This document shows positions 38,579 through 46,160 of a stretch of 64,000 nt of DNA, piece after piece; the first letter of the stretch is position 1; each line of letters opens with the position of its first letter. The DNA is taken from assembly GCF_037039395.1 (NCBI RefSeq), contig NZ_CP146244.1, positions 496,001 through 560,000 of the forward strand. The letters run 5' to 3'. Source of the stretch: Agrobacterium vitis. GTDB taxonomy: Bacteria > Pseudomonadota > Alphaproteobacteria > Rhizobiales > Rhizobiaceae. The notes under the pieces were generated by a model, which saw only the letters and a program-made list of their open reading frames with translations, had not been told where the DNA came from and did not search any database. The translations under genes were made by a program, and so were the position numbers.

Positions 38579-40069
38579 CTACGAGGTTGCCGTTGTCGCC
38601 CGGCTGGGCCCTGTGTCTGCCGAGGGCTGATGGAGCACCCATGGTTTCGGGTATCTCGGAAGCATGGCAGCGAGAACGACCGCGACCAGGGCGATTCCAG
38701 TCAGCATCAGCAGTGGACCGACATAGCTGCCCGAGCTTGTCTTGACCACACTGACAAGGAATGGCGCCAATGCCAAGGCCGGGGAGGTGATCGCGAGGCT
38801 GAGACCTTGCAGGGCGGCGAAGGACTTCAGCCCGAAATACCTGGCGATCAATGTCGGACCGAGAGTGGATTCTGCGCCGGTTGCGAAACCGAGAAGCGCC
38901 ATGGAAAGATAGAGAAGCGCAGGATTGCCGCTGTTTACGAGGGCAAGTGCCAGACCGATCGGAACCGTCGCCAGGAGAACCGGGACCACCCAGGGATGAT
39001 TTGCCCGATCAAGGACGGCTCCGGCGGCGAGCAAACCGATAACCGATGTACTGAAGCATAAGGACAGCGCAAGAGACACGGTTGCCGGATCGATACCGGT
39101 CTGGCCGTAGAAGTCCACTGCGTTCTGGCGCATGGCAATCGGCCCGGCGGCGGCGAATGCGATGAACAGCGTGATCGAGATCCAGGCACGTGTCGGAATG
39201 GCCTTCTTGAACGGCACGCCGGGCAGGTTGGCATCCACGGTCTTCGGTACCTCCGCAGCCGTGCTCACCTTCGGTTCGGAGATAAGCCAAAGGGCCGCGG
39301 GGATACCGATGACGGCGATTGCGACTGCGATCACGTAATAGGCGCCGTTCCAGCCAAGCCCGGCGTAAATGTTGGGGTCGATGGCTGCAACCACCGCTGC
39401 GGGTTTGGATGGCGCTTCAGTGCCCATGCCTGGCATCATTGGTAGTGACACCGGCGCATTGCCGTTTACAAGCCATTGGAACAGAGGAGAAAAAATTGCG
39501 CTGAACAGGCTGGATGCGACCCCGATAAGACCGAAACCGACGCCCCGATGCTTGGGGAACCACTCGGAAATCACCTTGAACGCTATACCCAAACTGGACC
39601 CAAATCCAAAAATCGACGCGAGAACGAGAAGTATTCCCATCAGCCAGAGCTTGCCCGCCGCAAGCGGTATGATCGCCGTGAGAAGTGCGTAGAGGACGAT
39701 CCCGGGAAGAGCGACACGTCGGGCACCCAACCGATCGACCCATTGTCCGGCGAAAGGCAGGACGAGCGGACCGATAATCAGTGGCAAAGCGACAAACATC
39801 AGCATAGCTTCCGGCAGCGGCGTCCCGGTTTTCATCGCGAATGCAGGCACCACGAACGGAGTGAGCGCCGAGAGGCCAGCCGGCCCCATGGCCACAAGAA
39901 GAAGACTGCCGACAAGTGCGGCTTTTGCCTTGCTGGGGGCCTTTACGAAGTCGGCGATATACTGTTTCCAGCTGACTTTCGGCGGAGCGCCATCGCGCGC
40001 CGGCATTGTTCCACTTGAATAGGGCGTAGCGGGAAGCCCCTTCGCCATAGATAGATCCGTTTGAGACAT
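38579..40069 (-). CDS. MFS transporter
   Basis: 496 residues with about 12 membrane segments. The loop 2-3 signature is visible as GQWVDRLGARRVALPGIVLY (family G-x-x-x-D-R-x-G-R-R). The cytoplasmic N-terminus is long (about 50 residues) and the loop between halves is long and hydrophilic (about 265-285). It probably moves the substrate or product of the adjacent oxygenases across the inner membrane; direction and substrate are unknown. AAGGAG precedes the ATG. Transcription is convergent with the flavin reductase and parallel to the DszC-like gene 85 bp upstream. Confidence 0.9.
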   Translation of the reverse strand: MSQTDLSMAKGLPATPYSSGTMPARDGAPPKVSWKQYIADFVKAPSKAKAALVGSLLLVAMGPAGLSALTPFVVPAFAMKTGTPLPEAMLMFVALPLIIGPLVLPFAGQWVDRLGARRVALPGIVLYALLTAIIPLAAGKLWLMGILLVLASIFGFGSSLGIAFKVISEWFPKHRGVGFGLIGVASSLFSAIFSPLFQWLVNGNAPVSLPMMPGMGTEAPSKPAAVVAAIDPNIYAGLGWNGAYYVIAVAIAVIGIPAALWLISEPKVSTAAEVPKTVDANLPGVPFKKAIPTRAWISITLFIAFAAAGPIAMRQNAVDFYGQTGIDPATVSLALSLCFSTSVIGLLAAGAVLDRANHPWVVPVLLATVPIGLALALVNSGNPALLYLSMALLGFATGAESTLGPTLIARYFGLKSFAALQGLSLAITSPALALAPFLVSVVKTSSGSYVGPLLMLTGIALVAVVLAAMLPRYPKPWVLHQPSADTGPSRATTATS

Positions 40070-40154
40070 CGGAACTCCTTGAACTCAGTGAAGGCGGACG
40101 CCGACGGTGATGACCGCGCTATCCGAAATTGATGATGGCGACCGGTAGGGAGGC

Positions 40155-41600
40155 TTAACCTCGCGCGGGTGTCATACCTGGTGGGGGGGCCATGCCTGGT
40201 GGTGGCGCCATGCCGGGCGGCGGTGTCATGCCCGGAGGAGGCATTTGCGATGGACCCTTACCAGTAGGAGGTAAGCCCGGAGGAGGTGAACTCAGGGCGG
40301 CAATCATCGGGAAAGGTTCGAGACCGAACATGTCGCGTCCGTTGATTTCGGCCATTGGATCGATCCGGAACGCACCATGTGTCGCCAGCACATGGATATC
40401 GCGCAAGGCGCGTTGCAACGGATTGCTGAGGACGACAGCAGATGAGCCAAGTGCGAGTAGGAGCCCGTCGACCACGCGCAGGCATTCGTGGATCTGGTGG
40501 ACAAGGTCCATGGTGATCTCGGGTTCGTTCCAGGGGAAAAACTCTTCCCCTGCAATCGCACGCCGGTCGATTTCGTCGGCGTGGCGCCAGAGCACGGCAT
40601 TCGCTCCGTTGATAACGGCGCGCGCCTTACCGGCAACCATTTGAATGGAGGCCATTTCCGACATCGTCTTATAGGGAAGGTTGAAGGGTGGCCGCTTCTT
40701 TGCCTGTTCGAGGAAAGAGTCGAGGGCGCCTTGCGCGATGCCGACTGCGAGGGCGGCGAAGGTGCATGTCATGGCGACCATGCCGCCAATCGGGCTGTGC
40801 TTGAAGGCTAGCCCAGAATATTTTCCCTTCAATGAGTCCATTATCCGCGGCAGGTCATTGGTGTGAACAACGCGGTAGTCAGGAACAAAAATCTCCTGGT
40901 CGGCCCGGACGCTGTTTGAATTTGTCGCTTGCAGGCCCATGACATGCCAGTCATCGACGATTTCATATTGGTCGCGTGACAGGATACCCATGGCGCGCAG
41001 CCGCGCTCCGCTTGCCGGGTCGTCATATTCGAAACCGACAGCCCCCCAGGCGGCATGTTTGCAACCGCTGCCGAAGGACCATTTTCCCTGCACCATGTAG
41101 CCGCCTTCGACCTTGCGACCGTCGCCAACCTTGGGCGCGAAGACAGTGGCGCCAAACATGATTGGCCCAACCCAATCTTGAATGCCGGCGAAGACCTCAT
41201 CGCGGGCCTTTGGATCAAAGCCCAGAGCGTTTCTGGCCGCGCTTGAGACGATCACCAGCCAACCGGCGGAAGCATCGCCCTGGCCAAGTGCTTTGACGAT
41301 TTCCGCAGCATCGCGAGCGCCCAATGCATAGCCTCCAAGCTCGGTCGGGATGGTGATCTTGAAGGCACCGGAGCGATCGACGGCCGCTAGCGTCTCCGGT
41401 GCAAGCGCGCCGAGCTGTTCGCTCTCAGCCGCATGTTTGCGCAACAGCGGCAGCATCTCGAGAATGTCGTCGCGTATCCGACGCCCAATCTCACTGAGAT
41501 ACGGCGAGTCTGGAAATTTCGGCTGTTGGGGCAGGGCCCCTGCCAGCGGTGGAAACTCCGGAGGAAGACCCCCTACAGGCGGTTTGTTTTGCAAGGTCAT
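40155..41600 (-). CDS. Acyl-CoA-dehydrogenase-fold flavoprotein (DszC-like monooxygenase family)
   Basis: 481 residues from ATG 41600, behind GTGGAGC; a GTG at 41612 is too near that site. The three-domain acyl-CoA dehydrogenase fold is clear: helical N-terminus (LPLLRKHAAESEQLGALAPE), middle domain (YMVQGKWSFGSGCKHAAWGA) and C-terminal bundle (RVVDGLLLALGSSAVVLSNP). WHVMGLQATNSNSVRADQEI and the Acyl-CoA_dh_2 style of the C-terminus fit the DszC/HpaB-like FMN monooxygenases more than true dehydrogenases. The last 30 residues are four PPPGM(T/A) hexapeptides, which are odd for the family. The upstream sequence carries a 58-nt dispersed repeat. Confidence 0.88.
   Translation of the reverse strand: MTLQNKPPVGGLPPEFPPLAGALPQQPKFPDSPYLSEIGRRIRDDILEMLPLLRKHAAESEQLGALAPETLAAVDRSGAFKITIPTELGGYALGARDAAEIVKALGQGDASAGWLVIVSSAARNALGFDPKARDEVFAGIQDWVGPIMFGATVFAPKVGDGRKVEGGYMVQGKWSFGSGCKHAAWGAVGFEYDDPASGARLRAMGILSRDQYEIVDDWHVMGLQATNSNSVRADQEIFVPDYRVVHTNDLPRIMDSLKGKYSGLAFKHSPIGGMVAMTCTFAALAVGIAQGALDSFLEQAKKRPPFNLPYKTMSEMASIQMVAGKARAVINGANAVLWRHADEIDRRAIAGEEFFPWNEPEITMDLVHQIHECLRVVDGLLLALGSSAVVLSNPLQRALRDIHVLATHGAFRIDPMAEINGRDMFGLEPFPMIAALSSPPPGLPPTGKGPSQMPPPGMTPPPGMAPPPGMAPPPGMTPARG
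40173..40244. repeat. Four 18-bp tandem units encoding PPPGMx
   Basis: Units at 40173, 40191, 40209 and 40227, each 18 bp and differing mainly at third positions. They encode the proline-rich C-terminal tail of the DszC-like protein. The synonymous differences suggest the tail is old enough to have drifted while the peptide was kept. Confidence 0.8.
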
Positions 41601-41627
41601 CGGTTGCTCCACTTTACAAGAGTATGC

Positions 41628-41685
41628 CAGGTTCAGATCGAGCCAGACACACGCTCGGTTCTCTTGTTTTCGTTTGTCTTTTCGG
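41628..41685 (-). repeat. 58-nt dispersed intergenic repeat, copy 2
   Basis: On the minus strand it runs from CCGAAAAGACAAACG to ATCTGAACCTG, ending 27 bp before the DszC-like start. It aligns without gaps to 16071-16128 (48/58) and 47383-47440 (45/58). Because it directly precedes a gene it may be transcribed as leader RNA. Confidence 0.75.
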
Positions 41686-41722
41686 GGATATTGGCTTTCA
41701 CTTGGTCCCTGACAAACTCTAC

Positions 41723-41758
41723 TCGGCGATGTCGGCGATGTCGGCGATGTCGGCGAAC
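41723..41758. repeat. 9-bp tandem repeat (TCGGCGATG) in an intergenic leader
   Basis: Three exact TCGGCGATG units (41723, 41732, 41741) and a fourth diverged unit (41750-41758) lie between the SnoaL-like gene and the DszC-like gene, outside both. Copy number could vary by slippage and change the spacing upstream of the DszC-like gene. Confidence 0.75.
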
Positions 41759-41806
41759 CCGGCCAAATTCGTCCACAGATCTGGCGCGCGATCGTCTTCT
41801 ATATTC

Positions 41807-42328
41807 TCAATTCCCCATCGGGTTTTGACCGGGAACGACCTTGCGGAAGGTGCTCCAATGTTCCGCGATCTTGCCGTTGTGGACCCGGAAGACAGTCAGG
41901 ATGTTCCATTCGTAAACCGCACCCGGCACGACCGGATCGGGCGCGAGCTCGCGCATCATCAGGCAACCGACCTCGCCGTCGAGAATGACGCTCACCACGG
42001 GCGGCGGAGTCGAGCCGGCGATAGGCACCAGTCGGAATTGCTCAATGAGTTTTTCACGGCCATGGCCGAATGCGTTTGGGTCGTGCTGAATGTAGTCCTC
42101 GGCGATGTACTTCGTCATCACCTCAACGACCCGCTCTTTCACGACATTGTCACGGACGATCCTGGAAAGGTCGGCTTCGAACTCGATCAGTAACCGCTTG
42201 ATCGCTGTGCGCTCTGGCGATGGATCGGCCGCGACCGCGGCTTTGAACTCTTCGTTGTCAAGCCAGTTGGTGTAGATAGCAGGATCGCTGATCTCAGCGA
42301 TGCCGTTGACAATTGTGAATCCGCTCAC
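41807..42328 (-). CDS. SnoaL-like / NTF2-fold protein
   Basis: 173 residues. The C-terminal two-thirds (MTKYIAEDYIQHDPNAFGHG, GSTPPPVVSVILDGEVGCLM, EWNILTVFRVHNGKIAEHWS) fit the SnoaL-like polyketide cyclase/NTF2 fold, a small cone-shaped barrel used by isomerases, dehydratases and binding proteins. The N-terminal 50 residues (IYTNWLDNEEFKAAVAADPS) are extra. Transcribed with the DszC-like gene 206 bp downstream and the 42-codon gene upstream. Its catalytic role cannot be assigned. Confidence 0.8.
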   Translation of the reverse strand: MSGFTIVNGIAEISDPAIYTNWLDNEEFKAAVAADPSPERTAIKRLLIEFEADLSRIVRDNVVKERVVEVMTKYIAEDYIQHDPNAFGHGREKLIEQFRLVPIAGSTPPPVVSVILDGEVGCLMMRELAPDPVVPGAVYEWNILTVFRVHNGKIAEHWSTFRKVVPGQNPMGN

Positions 42329-42446
42329 TGTCTGGGGTCCTTTGTTTCTGGTATTTTAAGGCGCTAAAGCGCAATGACGACATCTAAGTCGGCGCACAAA
42401 TCCGTTCACCGTGACACGGCGTCGGCATATAGGGTAATGATTTGTC

Positions 42447-42575
42447 CTAGGCTTTTCGCGGATGTCGCGATTCAATCCGGTCAATCAGTTTGACTGGCAT
42501 TTCAGCTGAAGGGTACCGCCGGACAACGCACGGCTTACCAAGCATAGGGCGCATATTGCGCGACTGTGTGGACAT
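42447..42575 (-). CDS. Short ORF (42 codons) with strong ribosome binding site
   Basis: The ATG at 42575 follows AAAGGAGGAG with 6 nt spacing, among the strongest sites in the window, and a minus-strand promoter lies 65 bp further upstream. The peptide starts MSTQSRNMRPMLGKPCVVRR and ends SRHPRKA: basic, with no signal peptide or membrane segment. I do not recognise it. It may be a leader peptide, a small regulatory protein or the 5' stump of a lost gene. It precedes the SnoaL-like gene by 118 bp. Confidence 0.4.
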   Translation of the reverse strand: MSTQSRNMRPMLGKPCVVRRYPSAEMPVKLIDRIESRHPRKA

Positions 42576-42639
42576 GTGAACTCCTCCTTTGATTGATCGC
42601 AACCCAAAGGCGCTTTTTAGATCAATCCCTCCGAAACTG

Positions 42640-42668
42640 ATCTAAACGGTACAGTACAGAAATGTCAA
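42640..42668 (-). promoter_or_regulatory. Sigma70-like promoter with internal TetR-type palindrome
   Basis: Minus strand: -35 TTGACA (42668-42663), 17-bp spacer, -10 TTAGAT (42645-42640). Inside the spacer GTACAGTAC (42649-42657) forms a palindrome of the kind bound by TetR repressors. It points at the 42-codon ORF, the SnoaL-like gene and probably the DszC-like gene. The TetR gene lies 150 bp upstream. Confidence 0.55.
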
Positions 42669-42817
42669 GCGCTTTTTGCCGACGGTGGCCCTCGTGAAAA
42701 CAGAGTGGGACCGAGCGTTTACAAGTGGGGCTATGGGGCTCGGACATAGACATTGTCCGCTGTTTGATGTCCGTCAGCTTGCTGTCAAAACATGGAATAG
42801 CCGGCCCATTCCCGATC

Positions 42818-43441
42818 TTATAGCTGTTCGAATTGGCTGAACCGGCCACGAATAAGACGTCGATAATCATCAATGATCACAGCGCCTTTTTCGTCATTCT
42901 CATGCAAGGCCAGACGAATTGCAGCGCTGGCGAGCTGGAACAGCAAATAGACGGCGCGGGCATATTCCTGCCTGCAACTTTCCGCCAGAAAGACCTCTGT
43001 GCTCCGACTGAACTGATCGGCCTGCCTGAGGGTTTCCTCGATGTCGAGATTATGCAGTGCCTTGTCCGCATGAATGGCGTCGAGCAGGTCCTGCACGGCA
43101 GGGTCATTCCGGACGCGATTATAGTAAAAATCGACGATCACTTCCGCTGTATCGCCAATACCAGAGGCATCCTTGATGTCCTGAAGAGCCGTATCGATGA
43201 CTTCGCGTGTTCCCTCGGAATATCGCTCAAAAAGCGTAGCGATGACTGCGGTTCTGTTTGGGAAGTAATGGTAGACGGTCGCCAGAGGCATGTGGCTCGC
43301 GGAGGCAATGCTGCGCATGGTGACAGCAGCGCTGCCCTTTTGACCGATGAGCTCCATTGCTGCCGAAAGGATATCATCAATGCGATCTCTGCTGCGCTCC
43401 TGGCGGGGTTGCCTCCGCAATGCCTTTTGGTCGCTCGTCAT
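42818..43441 (-). CDS. TetR/AcrR-family transcriptional regulator
   Basis: 207 residues. The N-terminal HTH (about 15-65) is typical: DDILSAAMELIGQKGSAAVT, MRSIASASHMPLATVYHYFP, NRTAVIATLF. The C-terminal helical ligand domain follows the TetR_C layout. It sits between the SnoaL/DszC-like genes, reading the same way, and the divergent lactone-oxidase/PLP operon. Two candidate operators flank it: TGACACAGTGTCA at 43494 and GTACAGTAC at 42649. It probably represses one or both neighbouring transcripts and its own gene until a substrate binds. Confidence 0.92.
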   Translation of the reverse strand: MTSDQKALRRQPRQERSRDRIDDILSAAMELIGQKGSAAVTMRSIASASHMPLATVYHYFPNRTAVIATLFERYSEGTREVIDTALQDIKDASGIGDTAEVIVDFYYNRVRNDPAVQDLLDAIHADKALHNLDIEETLRQADQFSRSTEVFLAESCRQEYARAVYLLFQLASAAIRLALHENDEKGAVIIDDYRRLIRGRFSQFEQL

Positions 43442-43493
43442 GGCATGCTCCCCTTTCTCGTTGACAAAATCGCGTCATAGGCCAAAGTAAAAT

Positions 43494-43506
43494 TGACACA
43501 GTGTCA
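43494..43506. promoter_or_regulatory. Palindrome TGACACAGTGTCA, candidate TetR operator
   Basis: A perfect 13-bp palindrome in the 201-bp divergent region between the tetR start (43441) and the lactone-oxidase-like start (43643). A half-site-like GTGACACGGCGTC is found near 42409-42421, upstream of the SnoaL-like gene. Recognition by the adjacent TetR protein is inferred. Confidence 0.55.
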
Positions 43507-43642
43507 GCTTTTCTCGATTACCATAGCAAATGGGCATGCTGGCGCACAGCGAGAAAGCAGAAATGATTGGAGTTGCATGAATATGGCCTCAAGGCTTGCC
43601 TGTCGGCGTGGCCAAAGAGGACTCTTATAAACAGGGGAGGTT

Positions 43643-44935
43643 ATGATGATTCCAGGCGACAATTTGTCGTGGAGTAATTGGTCAGGCAGCGTGGAGACCA
43701 AACTGAAAGCAATTCTTCGTCCCAGGACCAAGGAGGAACTGGAGAGTGCCATCCTCTCGGCGCCTGGACCGCTCCGGCTCGTTGGTTCGGGCCATTCATT
43801 TACGCCGCTTGTCTCAACCCCTGGAACGATCGTGGATCTGTCGGCTCTATCCGGCTTGATCGATTATGACCGTGATGCCCTGACGGCAACGATTGGAGCG
43901 GGCACCAAGCTTGGCGATCTGACGGAATTGCTCGCCGGGATTGGTCAAGCGCTGCCCAACATGGGCGATATCGACAAACAGTCTGTCGCTGGCGCGCTTG
44001 GCACGGCAACGCATGGCTCGGGACTTAGCCTGGGCGCTTATCATTCGCAGTTGAAAGGCATGCAATTCATCGATGGTCGCGGTATGCACCGGGAATTTAC
44101 AGCCGGACGCGATGACGAGATGATCCATGCGACCGGTGTGACGCTTGGTAGTTTCGGAGCCTTGACGGCCGTCACCTTTCAGAATGTCCCGGCTTATAAT
44201 CTGCGCCGCAAGCGGACAATGCTGCCGATTGGCGATACGCTTGAAAACTTCGAAAGCCTGATGGCAGCCCATCGATCGGCGGAGGTTTTCTTTGTTCCCT
44301 TTGCCAATCATGCTGTTTTTCAGACATTGGATATCGCTGACGGGCAGGGTGGTTTTCAAGTCACGTTGGAGGACGAGGACGCTATTGCGACGCTGAAAAA
44401 AATCAGAACCTTTCTCCGCTGGTTTCCGGGCTTGCGGCGCAAATTGATCGGCAATGCCATGGCAAAGCTGTCCGATGAGGAAGCCGTGGGTGAATGGATG
44501 AAGGTCTATGTCACCGACCGCCAGACCAAGTTCAATGAAATGGAATATCATTTGCCGTTCGAAGAGGGAGCCGGAGCTCTGGCGGAAATCATTGAACTGA
44601 TTGAGAAACGTTTTCCGGAGATCTATTTTCCGATTGAAGTCCGTGCCGTCAAAGGCGACGAATTCTGGCTAAGCCCGTTCTACAAGCGTGACACGTGTTC
44701 GATAGCCATTCATCACGGCATCGGGGAAAATCCGGCGGCGTTCTTCCTTGCTGCCGAAGCCGTGTTTCGCAGGCGGGGCGGGCGACCGCATTGGGGTAAA
44801 TTGCATAACCTGACAGCCGCTGATCTGGCCGGCATCTATCCGCGATTTAAGGACGCGATGGAGATCAGATCCGAAATCGATCCCGAAAATCGCTTTATCT
44901 CGCCTTACATGGCGAAGCTTCTTGGGGTTCGGTAA
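43643..44935 (+). CDS. FAD-linked aldonolactone oxidase-like protein (D-arabinono-1,4-lactone oxidase family)
   Basis: 430 residues; the second ATG (43646) has better spacing from GGGGAGG. The FAD-binding PCMH domain covers about 20-190 (LRLVGSGHSFTPLVSTPGTI, GQALPNMGDIDKQSVAGALG, TATHGSGLSLGAYHSQLKGM). The ALO-type C-terminus includes the family motif HWGK in GGRPHWGKLHN and ENRFISPYMAKLLG. It probably oxidises a sugar lactone, polyol or related alcohol with oxygen or another acceptor. The PLP-enzyme gene begins inside its stop codon (TAATG), so the two act together. Confidence 0.88.
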   Translation: MMIPGDNLSWSNWSGSVETKLKAILRPRTKEELESAILSAPGPLRLVGSGHSFTPLVSTPGTIVDLSALSGLIDYDRDALTATIGAGTKLGDLTELLAGIGQALPNMGDIDKQSVAGALGTATHGSGLSLGAYHSQLKGMQFIDGRGMHREFTAGRDDEMIHATGVTLGSFGALTAVTFQNVPAYNLRRKRTMLPIGDTLENFESLMAAHRSAEVFFVPFANHAVFQTLDIADGQGGFQVTLEDEDAIATLKKIRTFLRWFPGLRRKLIGNAMAKLSDEEAVGEWMKVYVTDRQTKFNEMEYHLPFEEGAGALAEIIELIEKRFPEIYFPIEVRAVKGDEFWLSPFYKRDTCSIAIHHGIGENPAAFFLAAEAVFRRRGGRPHWGKLHNLTAADLAGIYPRFKDAMEIRSEIDPENRFISPYMAKLLGVR

Positions 44936-46101
44936 TGGCTGAAGCCGATTATTTTCGGATGCTCTCCGATGCGCTTTCCCAGGCTGACCTGTTTCGTCCC
45001 GTGCTTGTTGTCGACCGAGATCGGCTCGATGCAAATATTGCCACGATTGCGCGCGGTCTCGCGCCGGGTCTTGGCCTAAGGGTCGTCGATAAGTCTCTGG
45101 CATCCCTCCCATTGCTCGAGCGTATTCTGACACAAGCCGGAACGATGCGGCTGATGAGCTTCCATCTGCCGATAACCTGTGCCGTATTGGAGGCTTTCCC
45201 GAAGGCGGAAATCCTGTACGGGAAACCGCTTCCTATAAGAGCGCTTGCGGCTTGGATGCGGCTCGCGTCTCCTCATCTGGTCGATGATCTTCTGCGCCGC
45301 ACCGTGTTTCTGATCGATAGCCCGGACCGGCTCGATCAATATGCGGCATTGACGCGCGAAGCTGGGCAAACAATCAGAATAGCGTTTGAGACGGATACCG
45401 GCATGCATCGCGGTGGGTTTGAAACGCCTGATGCGCTGGCTGCCATCTGCGCGCGCGCCATTCAGCAAAAGGAATTGAGAATAGAGGGGCTTGTCGGCTA
45501 TGAGGCGCATATCCCGGAGGTCGCGCGTCTCATCGGAGGCGCTGCGGAAAGGGAGAAAGTCGTATCGCGCATCAAGGCCTTTGTTTCGGTCTTTCCGGAT
45601 GGCGCGTGTACCATCGTCAATACGGGAGGCAGTAAAACCGCGCTCTCCTATCATGATGCCGGTGCCGCGAATGAAGTCTCCGTGGGCTCGGCTTTCCTGA
45701 AGCCGACGGATTTCGACATGCCGTCTCTTCAGGACGTGCAGCCTGCCGTGTTTATTGCCACGCCCGTGTTGAAAGTGGAGGAGGTCCGCCTGCCGGGGCC
45801 TCCGTTGCTGACAAGCCTGATGCAGGCGACAGGCTTTTTTCCGCGCAAGGGGTGTTTTCTCTATGGCGGCAAGTGGATGGCCAAGCCGGTTTTTCCCAAA
45901 GGCATGCGGGAAAACCGGATCTGGGGGCTTTCATCCAATCAGCAGATGATGGCTCTCCCTTACGACAGTACCTTAAAGCCCGACGATTTTGCTTTCTTTC
46001 GCCCGACCCAGAGCGAGGCGGTGCTGCAACATTTCGATGGAATTCACGTTTTTTCCAAAGGCCGGATTATTGAAACCTGGCCCACTCTTCCGCCGGGTTG
46101 A
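44935..46101 (+). CDS. DSD1-like PLP enzyme (D-threonine aldolase / D-serine dehydratase family)
   Basis: 388 residues with a fold-type III (alanine-racemase-like) layout. DLFRPVLVVDRDRLDANIAT leads into LGLRVVDKSLASLPLLERIL, where K of VVDKS is the expected PLP lysine. RIAFETDTGMHRGGFETPDA and TIVNTGGSKTALSYH follow as phosphate-binding parts. The C-terminal DSD1-type beta domain is less clear: the metal-binding His-x-Cys signature of D-serine dehydratases was not seen, so an aldolase, deaminase or racemase role is open. Its start overlaps the flavoprotein stop. Confidence 0.82.
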   Translation: MAEADYFRMLSDALSQADLFRPVLVVDRDRLDANIATIARGLAPGLGLRVVDKSLASLPLLERILTQAGTMRLMSFHLPITCAVLEAFPKAEILYGKPLPIRALAAWMRLASPHLVDDLLRRTVFLIDSPDRLDQYAALTREAGQTIRIAFETDTGMHRGGFETPDALAAICARAIQQKELRIEGLVGYEAHIPEVARLIGGAAEREKVVSRIKAFVSVFPDGACTIVNTGGSKTALSYHDAGAANEVSVGSAFLKPTDFDMPSLQDVQPAVFIATPVLKVEEVRLPGPPLLTSLMQATGFFPRKGCFLYGGKWMAKPVFPKGMRENRIWGLSSNQQMMALPYDSTLKPDDFAFFRPTQSEAVLQHFDGIHVFSKGRIIETWPTLPPG

Positions 46102-46109
46102 CGGAAGAG
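46085..46109 (+). terminator. Hairpin at the end of the flavoprotein/PLP operon
   Basis: CTCTTCCG (46085-46092) and CGGAAGAG (46102-46109) enclose a 9-nt loop that contains the stop codon. The following TTGTGATATTTTC is only weakly T-rich. Confidence 0.4.
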
Positions 46110-46160
46110 GCTTGTGATATTTTCAGGCATCGGTTCCATTCCGAGCATCCATTGGCATAC

